Source: Cranoglanis bouderius (lineage: Eukaryota > Chordata > Actinopteri > Siluriformes > Cranoglanididae). From it: a stretch of 64,000 nucleotides of DNA. Both the position numbers and the translations under genes were made by a program. How positions within the stretch are numbered: position 1 is the first letter of the stretch; each line of letters starts with the position of its first letter. A model generated the notes under the pieces. That model did not search any database. It saw nothing but the letters and a program-made list of their open reading frames with translations, and had not been told where the DNA came from. Location of the stretch: NCBI GenBank assembly GCA_023630585.1, contig CM042540.1:21441574-21505573 (forward strand). The letters run 5' to 3'. Shown piece after piece: positions 20,548 to 30,774 of this stretch.

Positions 20548-21683
20548 TTTATGGGTTATTGCTCTTTGTCCCTGACCCTTTAGTATTACAGGCGGCTGTC
20601 TCTGTGGCTACAAAGACTAGAAGAGTAAGTTCATAACTAAAACCTTAATAACAACACAAGCTGATAGACTTTTTGTTTGAAACAAATTGGCACATTGTAT
20701 TTCCTTAATGAGTATAATGCAGTCTATTCATAAACCACAATACAAGATTCGTTCTTCTCAGTAGGTTAAACAGTGTGAGTGAAAATTCCAGCTTTATTGG
20801 TGCACATATTCTTATTGTTCACAAGACCCAGAGGGCACACTCACCTATCCATGCATATAAATTTGCCACTGTAAGTAGCTGTGACACAGTATTTTGCTCC
20901 TGATTTTTCATATTTAAGCAGGGCATTCAAATCCACTGTGAAGTAGCTGGATGTGAAATGGAATGTTTGGACAGCAATTCAATGGGAGATTACTTTGAAG
21001 TAGATGTGGATATGAGAAACCAACACAAGTGCAGGCAGTGTCATATAACATGTAGATCCTTGTATTAGAATTTTACAAGATGAATTATTTTGATGTTGTG
21101 CATATCTTTTATTTTAATGTTGTGTTTCTGATTTTGATTGCAAGACAGCTGAACTTGAACACATAAAAACATAAAGCCGTGGCTGCAGTGGGAATCACTT
21201 ACAACCAGGCAGTTAAATAGTACAGATTCTCGTATAGCTGCATCTGGCAACAGTTACATTTAGATCAAAATATTGAGAGATGCACAACATTCAGATATTT
21301 TTTTTTTTTTAAATTTAGTTTATTTATTATTTTTTTTTACAAGTCATATATAAAGTACAACCATCTGGCATATGATGAACATTGAGAATGTCGATGTAAA
21401 ATGCCACACACATTTGCTCAGAAAATGAATGATAGAAACTTGTGTCAAAATATAAACACTTATTAGCAACACTAAGTGCACTATTTTTCTATGTACGAAA
21501 AAAGGGTGGGGGAATTTTTCAAAATGTATGCCCTTTAGATCTTTGATACTATTTCAGACTCTCTGAAAATCAGACTTGTATCTGGCACAATTATTTACAA
21601 AAAAGGCTATTCAAGGCCTTGAATCAGCCCCCATCATTAGAATTTGCACTCACATTTTATAGGGAACATCATACTAATAATGG
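19490..21683. other. AT-rich spacer with microsatellites and a SINE scrap
   Basis: No gene is recognised. It holds an (ATT)n run at 20329-20369, a poly-T run at 20516-20544, and at 20221-20335 a piece resembling a fish SINE core (CCACCTACCTGCATATTTTTGG, shortened here to the recognisable part). The frame at 21065-21250 minus is unconvincing. Confidence 0.5.
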
Positions 21684-24468
21684 GTAGGGTGCCCCTTTAT
21701 CTCAGAAGAGCCTCAAGTCTTCAAGGCATGTATTCTACAAGGTAGTGGAAATGTTCCCAGTCTACCACATCTTAAAGGTGCACTGCTGGATTCAGATCTG
21801 GTGAGATGGGGAGGCCATAGACGGACACTGAACTCATTGTCATGTTTATGGATCCAGTTTGAGATTACTTTTGTGACATGAAGTATTATCTTGCTGGAAG
21901 TAGTCATAATAAGATGGGTAAATTGTGCTCATAAAGAGATGCCTGTGGTTAGCAACATTACTCAGTAATGCTGTGCTAATCAAAAGATACTCAGTTGGTA
22001 TTAAGGGGCCCAAGGTTTACCAAGAAAACATTTAACACATCATTACATCACCACCACCAGCCCGATCTGTTGACACAATGCTGGTTGGATTCATGCTGAT
22101 GATGCCAGATTCTGACCCATTTGCATGGCATAGCAGAAAATAAAGTTTAAGCAAAAAGTTTCCAATGAACAACTGTCCAATTTCAGGGAAACTTACTGCC
22201 CACTGTAACCACAGATTCCTGTTCTTGGCTGATTCCTTTTTCTATCTACTTCAAAGTTTGATGTCTTATGTGTTCTGAAATGCTTTTCTACTCCCCATGG
22301 TTGTAAAGAATGGTTATTATAGTACTGCAGCCTTCCTGTCAGCTCAAACCAGTCTGGCTTTTCTCCTCTGACCTCTCTCACCAAGACATCTCCACCCACG
22401 GAAGTGCCAGTAACTGGATATTCTCCCCCTGGCACCATTCAGTTTAAACTCTAGAGACTGTTATGCATGTACATCCCAGGAGATCTACAGTTTCTGAAAT
22501 ACTCAAACCAGCCAATTTGGGTCCAACAACCATGCCATGGCCAAAGTCACTGATGTAAACTGTAACATATTACGGTGCCCAAACTGATTTCTGAATTAAC
22601 CCAGACGGAACATAGAAAAGTTTCACCACTCAGGTGACCGAGAGTAACCCTGAGAGGCCTCCTGCGGCCAGATGCCCTATGGAATGCAAAAGACTCTTTG
22701 GAACCCACACAGAACTTACACCTGCAATAAAAGAAACCTTTCATGACTTAACGGGTGTGAACGTCTGGAAGACTTCACAATTAGGTTCATCAGCAGGGGT
22801 CAACCAAAACTCTTGAGCCTGTAAATCTCTGATCTAATCTCTGTTTACGACCACATGGATTAGCATCAGAGCCTGCAAGGCTAGGAGAAAAAAACGTCCT
22901 CCCTAAAGGTCACCCTGAGGTGACCAAGGACCGGTGGGACATTAGAAGAATGCCAGCCCCATATACATATGGAAACATATAATCATATTTCCAGATAGTT
23001 ATAATGTATTCATATATGCATGTGTTATGTGTCTAGATAACCTAACTATAGTGATTTTAGATAGTTTGAGTGAGAAGCTAATTTTAAGTTGTCTGTAACC
23101 ATGTCTAATGATCCTTCACTGTCCAAGATATCATAATATCCTTGAGTTTGGTACCAGAATCATTGTCTCGTAATAAGCCAATTAATGATGCATACTATAG
23201 GACGATGGGATGTATCATTCTATACTTTTCCATATTTCATCCTAATCCAAACTTAATACAAAACCCGCCTTGACATGCGGACCCCGTTTTGGGACAGACA
23301 AAGAAGTTCTCCCCCCAGAACTTCCTCCTCTCTCTGGATTCGCCAGCAGCTCAGAGAGGTGTGTACGTTGGCATTATCCATAAAAGTCCGCGACACGCGT
23401 TCCTCTACATCTTCCTTTTTATTACTTATTCTTCTTCTTCCTTTTTACTTCTTCTTTTCTTCTTCTTTTTACTTCTCTTTACCTACACTTTACCTACACT
23501 TTACTTCCTTACTTTACTTTCTCCTTTTTCTCTACTTTGACTTCACTTTTCTCTCTCTCTCTCGCGGACTTGCTCTCTTCCGCCTTCCTTTTCTGGTACT
23601 CCTCCAGACTCTCCTTTGTCTCGTTAAACCACGTGGCAATTACCGTTTTCTTTCTTCTTTCTACTTTGGCGAGACCCAACTCCGTTCACCCCGACTCTAC
23701 TGACGCGGAAGATTCAGCAAACTCCTCGCTAAACCTACGAACCAAGGACCCTCGTGAACGGCATAAAATTAACGCAAGTATAAATTTTAATTGATCTATA
23801 GAGGTGTCCTTTTAAGACAGTGCCCCTGTTGAAGGTGAATTTCAATTCATTGCTGATTCTCATGGTTAAACTGTTGTGTGTTCTGCCATTCTGTTATTTT
23901 CATCATTTTTCCTTTTGTTTCTTTCACTTACCCTGTATATATGTATTATTTGTTTATACCTAGTTGTGTATATCAGTAGTTTTACGTAGTTATTAAAATC
24001 CATGGCTATCACGCTGGATCGTCTCTGTTTTTACTCATGGCAAGGTTCACTTTTAACGTTGTTCTTCGCTACGCGCTTTATTTCTGTTAACTTAGAATAA
24101 ACTATGCTTTGTGGCCAGAAGAATAATTTATTCTTTTAGAGTAATACGAAGACTGCCCTGGTAAGTTTGGCGGACAAACAGATCAAGCTGCTTCACATTT
24201 AATTCTAAAGCTAGACTACAGTAATTAATATAACATTCCCTTTCATGGTCGATTTATATCCATAACTAATCAGAACACGCTTCGATTAGAGCTATAGATA
24301 TATTTCACCCATTTGAGCTAGACTCGCTACAAAACATTAACTGAAGCATTTACCTTGTATCTGCATGATTTTATGCATTGCACTGCTGTTGCTACATGTT
24401 TCGCTGACTGGATAATTGCATGGATGAGCAGAACTGGTGTTCCTAATAAAGTGGGTGTTGAGGGTATC
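21684..24468 (-). mobile_element. Tc1-like transposon copy F2, split by LTR copy 3
   Basis: Reading the minus strand from 24468: the family-F end (GTTCCTAATAAAGTGG on the plus strand), the sequence before the transposase, then LTR copy 3. After it come GGCTGGTTTGAGTATTTC and the transposase body down to about 21690. The body is full of stops; only phrases such as the second-Asp context (CTTCCAGCAAGATAATAC near 21895) are legible. Without the LTR the element is about 1.0 kb. Confidence 0.75.
22561..24331 (+). mobile_element. 1.7-kb LTR-like element, copy 3 (inverted, diverged, inside Tc1 F2)
   Basis: It begins TGTAACATATTACGG and ends GACTCGCTACA, with AAAC on both sides (22557-22560 and 24332-24335). 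The interior aligns with the reverse complement of copies 1 and 2: TTTCTGAATTAACCCAGAC near the start, the TTTTAGATAGTTTGA region near 23060 and ATTCCCTTTCATGG near 24235. A long pyrimidine tract covers 23400-23560. A TATA-like ATAAAAG lies near 23375 and AATAAAC near 24096. The open frames here (23275-23794) follow the pyrimidine tract and are not convincing genes. Confidence 0.75.
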
Positions 24469-24529
24469 ACGTATATAAGCCATACTTCTAAATTAAATTG
24501 AGTACAAATAGGAGGCACATTTACTGTGA

Positions 24530-24960
24530 CAGTTGCTTAGTGATGAGTATGATGCAAGTCGATGACCAAAGTTTGCTTGCCCCTCTGAAGGGAAATTTAA
24601 AATTCAAAATGCATCCAGATGGAACCACTGATAATACCAAAGTTTTTTGCAATCTGCAATAAGGAATTTGCACATCATCGAAGCAATTCAAGCCTGAAAT
24701 GCCACCTGAACTCAAATCATGTTTTAGCAAGCTTTACAGTTAGCACAACCCTGGCTGCTACAGTCAACATGCTCCACCAAACCATAGTGAACAAGAGCAG
24801 GCAGCACAAAATTAGTACATCGGAAAAACTAACAAATGCTATAGCTAAATTGATTGCTGTGGACTGTAGGTCTGTTAATGTGGTGGAAGACAAGGGGTTG
24901 ATGGAAGCATTTCAAATTGTGTTCTCCAATACAACCTATGTAATGCTATGTATATCTATG
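24530..24960 (+). pseudogene. hAT-type transposase fragment with BED zinc finger
   Basis: The frame reads NKEFAHHRSNSSLKCHLNSN with a trailing His, the second half of a BED zinc finger as in hAT (ZBED-like) transposases. About 60 residues later it has KLTNAIAKLIAVDCRSVNVV and EDKGLMEAFQ, typical of the region just before the hAT catalytic domain. Upstream, in another frame, DGTTDNTKVFCN is legible; a small deletion at the second Cys pair causes the shift. The rest of the gene, including the RNase H-like core, is absent. It is a 5' fragment of a DNA transposon. Confidence 0.75.
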
Positions 24961-25009
24961 TATATATCTATGTATATCTATATAATGCTTTTCTCATCTA
25001 ATACAGTAA

Positions 25010-25341
25010 TGAAACAAAGTCAATATTTGGTGTGACAAAAAAATAAAAATAAAAATAAAAATAATAGTCTCCGGTACAATCTGTGCAGTTTTATAAGGAA
25101 ATTAGCTGGTAAGTTTTATTGAGCATCTTGCAGAACCAGCCACAGTTATTCTGAAGACTTTGACTTTCACACTTGCTTTTTATTTTTGCAGCAAAACCCA
25201 GCAGCCTTCATTGTGTTTTTTGTCTGAAAAGTGGTCTCTTACGTAATACGCTGCTTTCTTTAATGACATACAAACATTTTTCTGTAACAATTAATTTTGT
25301 GCTAGAAAACTAATGTTTGGGAATCTAAAATGTTTTTTGTA
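25010..25341 (-). mobile_element. Tc1-like element end A, left arm of an inverted pair
   Basis: Bases 25104-25341 are the reverse complement of 27428-27665 with few differences. An (AAAAT)n run lies at 25036-25066. The sequence stops at the TA where Tc1 C2 begins. Confidence 0.75.
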
Positions 25342-26892
25342 CAGCCATGGCCAAAAGTTTTGAGAATGACACAAATATTAATTTTTACAAAGTCTGCTGC
25401 CTCAGTTTTTATGATGGCAATTTGCATATACTCCAGAATGTTATGAAGAGTGATCAGATGAATTGCAATTAATTTCAAAGTCCCTCTTTGCCATGAAAAT
25501 GAACTTAATCCCAAAAAAACATGTCCACTGCATTTCAGCCCTTCCACAAAAGGACCAGCTGAAATCATGTCAGTGATTCTCTCTTTAACACAGATGAGAG
25601 TGTTAACGAGGACAAGGCTGGAGATCACTCTGTCATGCTGATTGAGTTAGAATAACAGACTGGAAGCTTTAAAAGAAGGGTGGTGCTTGAAATTATTGTT
25701 CTTCCTCTGTTAACTATGGTTACCTGCAAGGAAACACGTGCAGCCATAATTGCTTTGCACAAAAAGGGATTCACAGGCAAGGATATTGCTGCTAGTAAGA
25801 TTGCACCTAAATCAACCATTTATCGGATCATCAAGACCTTCAAGGAGAGAGGTTCAACTGTTGTGAAGAAGGCTTCAGGGTGCCCAAGAAAGTCCAGCAA
25901 GCGCCAGAACCATCTCACAAAGTTGATTCAGCTGCGGTATCGGGGCACCACCAGTGCAGAGCTTGCTCAGGAATGGCAGCAGGCAAGTGTGAGTGCGTCT
26001 GCACGCACAGTAAGGCGAAGACTTTTGGAGGATGGCCTGGTGTCAAGAAGGGCAGCAAAGAAGCCACTTCTCTCCAGGAAAAACATCAGGGACAGACTGC
26101 TATTCTGCAAAAAGTACAGGGATTGGACTGCTGAGGACTGGGGTAATGTCATTTTCTCTGATGAATCCCCTTTCTGATTGTTTGGGGCATCTGGAAAAAA
26201 GCTTGTCCGGAGAAGAAAAGGTGAGCGCTACCATCAGTTCTGTGTCATGCCAACAGTAAAGCATCCTGAGACCACTCATGTGTGTGGTTGCTTTTCAGCC
26301 AAGGGAGTGGGCTCACTCACAATTTTGCCTAAGAACACAGCCATGAATAAAGAATGGTACAAAAACATCCTCAGAGAGCAACTTCTCCCAACCATCCAAG
26401 AACAGTTTGGTGACGAACAATGCCTTTTCCAGCATGATGGGGCACCTTGCCACAAGGCAAAAGTGATAACGAAGTGGCTCGGGGAACAAAACATCGACAT
26501 TTTGGGTCCATGGCCAGGAAACTCCCCAGACCTTAATCCCATTGAGAATTTGTGGTCAATCCTCAAGAGGCGGGTGGACAAACAAAAACCCACAAACTCT
26601 GACAAACTCCAAGCATTGATTATGCAAGAATGGGCTGCCATTAGTCAGGATGTGGCCCAGAAGTTGATTGACAGCAAGAGGTCTTGAAAAAGAAGGGTCA
26701 ACACTGCAAATATTGACTCTTTGCATAAACTTCATGTAATTGTCAATAAAAGCCATTGACACTTATGAAATGCTTGTGATTATACTTCAGTAACCGTTAG
26801 TAACATCTGACAAAAAGATCTAAAAACACTGAAGCTGTAGACTTTGTGAAAATTAATATTTGTGTCATTCTCAAAACTTTTGACCACGGCTG
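25342..26892 (+). mobile_element. Tc1-like transposon copy C2, full length
   Basis: It has the same ends as C1 (CAGCCATGGCCAAAAGTTTT ... CCACGGCTG), 1,551 bp, with TA at 25340-25341 and 26893-26894. It is near-identical to C1 with scattered substitutions. Its two flanks belong to different elements (A at left, B at right). Confidence 0.95.
25716..26687 (+). pseudogene. Tc1 transposase (family C), in-frame stop, shortened end
   Basis: ATG at 25716 (MVTCKETRAAIIALHKKG). The helix-turn-helix motifs are intact (APKSTIYRIIKTF; ASARTVRRRLLEDGL). The first Asp is in FSDESPF, followed by TGA at 26175-26177, the same codon as in C1. The second half (26178-26687) is open and has FQHDGAPCHKAK and NSPDLNPIENLW. 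A deletion of about 17 bp near 26674 removes the MPGRIAE-like stretch, so the end reads IDSKRS and stops. Apart from the TGA the catalytic triad is complete. Confidence 0.9.
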
Positions 26893-26894
26893 TA

Positions 26895-27330
26895 GTCCAT
26901 AAACGGTCACCATCAAATTTAATTGAACTTGAGCAGTTCTGCAAAGAAGAGTGGGCAAATATTGCAAAGTCTAGATGTGCAAGATTAGTAGAGACATATC
27001 CCAACAGACTAAACGCTGTAATTAAATAATTAAGGCAAATTAAAGCAAGGGGTGATCCTTTTTCCAACTCAGTGATTCTGGATTTTATTTAAAAAAAAAA
27101 AAAAAATTCTGACATGTTGGTGTTATATCTTTCACTTGGATGTTATAAGTTGCACTGAGTAAATACAGCTGGATAAAACAAAAACTTTATCGGTCTTTAT
27201 TTCAGGCTGCACTGAGTAAATACAGCTGGATAAAACAAAAACTGTATCGGTCTTCATTTCAGGCTGAAAAGCAACAAAATGTGATTATTTTAAAGGGGGG
27301 TGATTTTTTTCTATACCCACTGTATATAGA
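26895..27330 (+). mobile_element. Tc1-like element B, C-terminal coding end and right terminus
   Basis: The start encodes the end of a Tc1 transposase (SNLIELEQFCKEEWANIAKS and YPNRLNAVIK). The right terminal sequence follows and finishes CTATACCCACTGTA. A 57-bp stretch starting GCACTGAGTAAATACAGCTGG is duplicated in tandem (27154-27265). A poly-A run lies at 27091-27106. Confidence 0.75.
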
Positions 27331-27342
27331 GTACTGTGCGAA

Positions 27343-27665
27343 GGTTTTAGGCACCCTATTTTTTTTAGTACAAACTTTGTTATAGATTTTCTTTTAAAAA
27401 TTTATGACTTCTACATTATCAAGTCAGTACAAAAAACATTTTAGATTCCCAAACATTAGTTTTCTAGCACAAAATTAAATGTTACAGAAAAATGTTTCTA
27501 TGTCATTACAGAAAGCAGCATATTACGTAAGAGACCACTTTTCAGACAAAAAACACAATGAAGGCTGCTGGGTTTTGCTGCAAAAATAAAAAGCAAGTGC
27601 GAAAGTCAAAGTCTTCAGAAGAACTGTGGCTGGTTCTGTAAGATGCTTAATAAAACCTACCAGCT
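27343..27665 (+). mobile_element. Tc1-like element end A, right arm of the inverted pair
   Basis: It begins GTACTGTGCGAAGGTTTTAG, a terminus similar to that of family E at 40.01 kb, and runs inward to ACCTACCAGCT. Bases 27428-27665 mirror 25104-25341. Confidence 0.75.
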
Positions 27666-27667
27666 CA

Positions 27668-27822
27668 CCATGTTGGTGTTATACCTTTCACTTGAATGCT
27701 ATAAGTTGCACTGAGTAAATACAGCTGGATAAAACAAAAACTGTATCGGTCTTCATTTCAGGCTAAAAAGCAACAAAATGTGATTATTTTAAAGGGAGTG
27801 ATTCTTTTCTATCCCCCCTGTA
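27668..27822 (+). mobile_element. Second copy of the Tc1-B right terminus
   Basis: It repeats 27113-27325 (GTTGGTGTTATACCTTTCAC ... CCCCCCTGTA) without the 57-bp duplication seen there. Confidence 0.8.
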
Positions 27823-28680
27823 TGTGTAGGTCGCCCTTGTGCCACCAAAACAGCTCTTCCCCATCGAGGCATGGATTTCACAAGACCCCTGAAGGTGTGC
27901 TGTGTTATCTGGCACCCAGACGTTAGCAGCAGATCCTGTAAGTTGAGAAGTGAGCCTCCATGCATTGGACTGAGTTCTGGGGAATTTGGAGGCCAAGTCA
28001 ACCCCATGGACTCTTTGTCATGTTCCTCAATCCATTCCTGAACATTTTTTGCAGTGTGGCAGGGCACTTTATCCTGTTGAAAGAGGCCACTGCCATTAGG
28101 AAATACCGTTGCCATGAAGGGGTGTTCTTGGTCTGCAACAATGTTTTGGTAGGTGGTACGTGTCAAAGTAACATACACATGAATGCCAGGACCCAAGGTT
28201 TCCCAGGAGAACATTTCCCAGAGCATCACACTTCCTCCACCGGCTTGCCGTCTTCCAATAATGCATCCTGATGCCATCTCTTCCTCAGGTAAGTGATGGA
28301 CACACACCCGTCCATCCACATGATGTAAAAGAAAACATGATTCATCAGACCAGGCCAGCTTCTTCCATTGCTCCATTGTCCAGTTCTGATGCGCACATGC
28401 CCATTGTAGGCACCTTCAGCGGTGGACAGGGGTCAGCATGGGCACTCTGACCATATGCAGCAAACTGTGATGCACTGTGTGTTCTGACATCTTTCTGTCA
28501 TAGCCAGCATTAACTTTTTGGCAAATCTTCTGTGGGATCGGACCAGACAGGCTAGCCTTCACTCCCCACATGCATCCATGACCCTGTTGCCAGTTCACCA
28601 GTTGTCCTTCTTTGGCCCATTTTGGTAGGTACATACTAGGAACACCCCACTCTGACCCAGTTGTCTAGCCATCACATTTT
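27823..28680 (-). mobile_element. Tc1-like transposon family G, transposase relic
   Basis: The minus frame 28376-27789 reads EQWKKLAWSDESCF (first Asp), GGGSVMLWEMFSWETLGPG, LFQQDKVPCHTAKNVQEWI (second Asp) and WPPNSPELSP. There the sequence jumps to MHGGSLLNLQDLLLTS, so the codon for the third acidic residue is lost. The N-terminal part at 28634-28416 has KVNAGYDRKMSEHTVH of the second helix-turn-helix. The frame is broken near 28400. No inverted repeat is identified at either end. Confidence 0.8.
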
Positions 28681-28744
28681 GGCCCTCAGATCCTTAACTG
28701 CAACCAAACGCTTCTGATAATTGGAGATTAGTCTTTCACTTACT

Positions 28745-29480
28745 TCTAGGTATAGGACTTACTCCTATGCTTTGGATCATTGTCTTGCTGCATTATCCAG
28801 GTGTGTGTGAGTTTCAACTTATGGACTGAAGACCAGACATTCTCCTTTAGGATTTTCTGGTAGACAGCAGAATTTATATTTCCCTCAATTATTGCATGTT
28901 GCCCAGGCCCTGAAGCAGCAAAGCATCCCCACACCATCACACTTCCACCACCATACTTGACTGTAGGTATGATGTTCCTTTTGTGGAATTCAGTGTTTGG
29001 TTTACACCAGATGTAATCTTCCAAATAGTTCCACTTTCGACTCATCAATCCACAGAACATTCTTCCAAAAGGTTTGAGGATCATCAAGGTTTTTTTGGCA
29101 AAATTCAAATGAGCCTTAGTGTCTTTCTGATAGTGGAGTCGTGAACAGTGACCATTATTAATGCAAGAGAGGCCTGTAGTTCCTTTGATGTTGTCCTTGA
29201 CTATTTTGTGTCGGCCACTCCTAGGAAGGTTCACTACTTTTTCCATTTGGAGATAATGGCTCTCACTGTGGTCCTTTGGAGTCCCAGAGCCTTTGAAATA
29301 GCTTTGTAACCCTTCCCAGACTGATATATTTCAATCACCTTCTTACTCATCATTTATGTAATTGACTGGGTAAGACCTTTTAACCAACTTCATGTTGTTG
29401 AAAAAGTGTTGATTTGACAGGGTTTGCAGTAATCAGGCCTGTTTGCGTCTAGTCCAACTGAACCCATTATGAATACTGAT
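28745..29480 (-). mobile_element. Tc1-like transposon family H, N-terminal two thirds
   Basis: Near 29355 the minus strand reads MMSKKVIEIYQSGKGYKAI and a helix-turn-helix. A frameshift at KWKK follows. The frame 29246-28746 then has VNLPRSGRHKIVKD, GGGSVMVWGCFAASGPGQHA and IMQQDNDPKHRSKS (second Asp). It is cut there. A different Tc1 C-terminus (ERLISNYQKRLVAV, 28735-28670) is joined behind it and runs into family G. The first Asp is replaced: the WSDE context reads CGLMSRKWNYL. Confidence 0.75.
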
Positions 29481-29504
29481 TTTGAGAATGTTAGGAAGCA
29501 CCAT

Positions 29505-29703
<199 letters not shown>

Positions 29704-29796
29704 GTGTAGCATTAAGCACGAGTTATAGCCTTAAGCATGAGTTAAGGAAAAACACCAAAAGGCAAGTGTGGGTATCAGGCAATGTTTATTCTGAAT

Positions 29797-30456
29797 TTAT
29801 TCTGAAAAACAGGACACACTCATTAGTGGAAAATAGCAGCCATCGCCTGTGTCGTGGTAGGGATAGGAGAAAGACAGAAGGAGGCAATGCAGGAGAAGTA
29901 GGCCTGAATTCGTCTGAATTCGAAAAGACTGAGGTGAGTTGTCCAGAAAGGCAGTGGAAGATAAAGGAGAATTGGTTTCCCAAGGGCACCCATCAGCATG
30001 GTGACAGATGACGGTCTGAGTGGACTGTGTCGAGGTTGATACCAATGGAGACAGAAACATAGGGGTCTGAGTAGACCGGGAGTAAGTGAGAGCAGAGGGT
30101 GTCTGTGTAGACACAGAGTGAGTCAGAATGGAGTAGGTCACACGGATGGGAAGGAGAGGATGGGCAGGAAGAGGGGAATTGTAGAGTAGTTTCAGGAATT
30201 CAGAGATGCCAGTGGCCAAGTGTGTCAGCTGATAGCGACAGTAGAGGGAGAGGTCATCATGACGAAGCCGTGAATTAGAACCACGTGGCCGGGCTGAAAA
30301 AGGGACACACAGGAAAGATATGCATGAGTCAGAGAAGAGGCCTGTGAGACACCCACGCTTGCCAGTAATAAATAGGGAGAACATGCCAGGAATAGTCTGA
30401 CAGCTGCCAGGAATGGCCTGGCAGCCTGCCAATAATAATAACAGTGTAACAGTCAT
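29797..30456 (-). CDS. Unrecognised 219-codon open frame, possible but unproven gene
   Basis: I do not recognise this protein. ATG at 30456 opens a hydrophobic N-terminus (MTVTLLLLLAGCQAIPG), which resembles a signal peptide. The middle is Ser/Thr-rich with repeated STQTP phrases (SVSTQTPSALTYSRSTQTP). The stop is followed at once by two AATAAA hexamers on the minus strand (about 29787-29803), which would suit a 3' end. Against this, the STQTP repeats come from a short degenerate DNA repeat (GTCTGAGTGGAC and variants), there is no homologue I can name, and the surroundings are all mobile elements. It may be part of the element ending in the LTR at 31.3 kb. Confidence 0.25.
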   Translation of the reverse strand: MTVTLLLLLAGCQAIPGSCQTIPGMFSLFITGKRGCLTGLFSDSCISFLCVPFSARPRGSNSRLRHDDLSLYCRYQLTHLATGISEFLKLLYNSPLPAHPLLPIRVTYSILTHSVSTQTPSALTYSRSTQTPMFLSPLVSTSTQSTQTVICHHADGCPWETNSPLSSTAFLDNSPQSFRIQTNSGLLLLHCLLLSFSYPYHDTGDGCYFPLMSVSCFSE

Positions 30457-30580
30457 GCTGCAAAAGTATATTACTCAGACATACAGCTTGCTTGCAAAAG
30501 TATATTACTCAGACATACAACTTGCTGAATATACCAAACATATTACTCTGAATATACCAAACATATTGCTCAGACTTATG
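30446..30580. repeat. Short tandem duplications (2 x 33 bp, 2 x 23 bp)
   Basis: GCAAAAGTATATTACTCAGA and the bases after it are repeated in tandem, then GAATATACCAAACATATT is repeated in tandem. Confidence 0.8.
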
Positions 30581-30774
30581 GCTCACAGACACAAATGTAA
30601 TTCTAAGAAAAACAATAAAAATGAAAAGAGTAAAATAAACTTACACATCTTAGGCATCTTTTGAGGAATAGCGGTGAGACTTCTGTCAGCAAGTGAGTCC
30701 ATGAACAAATATGAAGAAAACTAGGAAGTGCAGGTTTATGTGACAGTGAAGCACAGTTTTTTTTTTAACAACCG

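Noticed and set aside
23275..23794. 142- and 85-codon frames in LTR copy 3
   Set aside because: Phe/Leu/Ser-rich translation of a pyrimidine tract; not kept in the other copies.
28745..29246. Functional transposase of 166 codons
   Set aside because: The first catalytic Asp context is altered, and the N- and C-terminal parts are broken or belong to other families.
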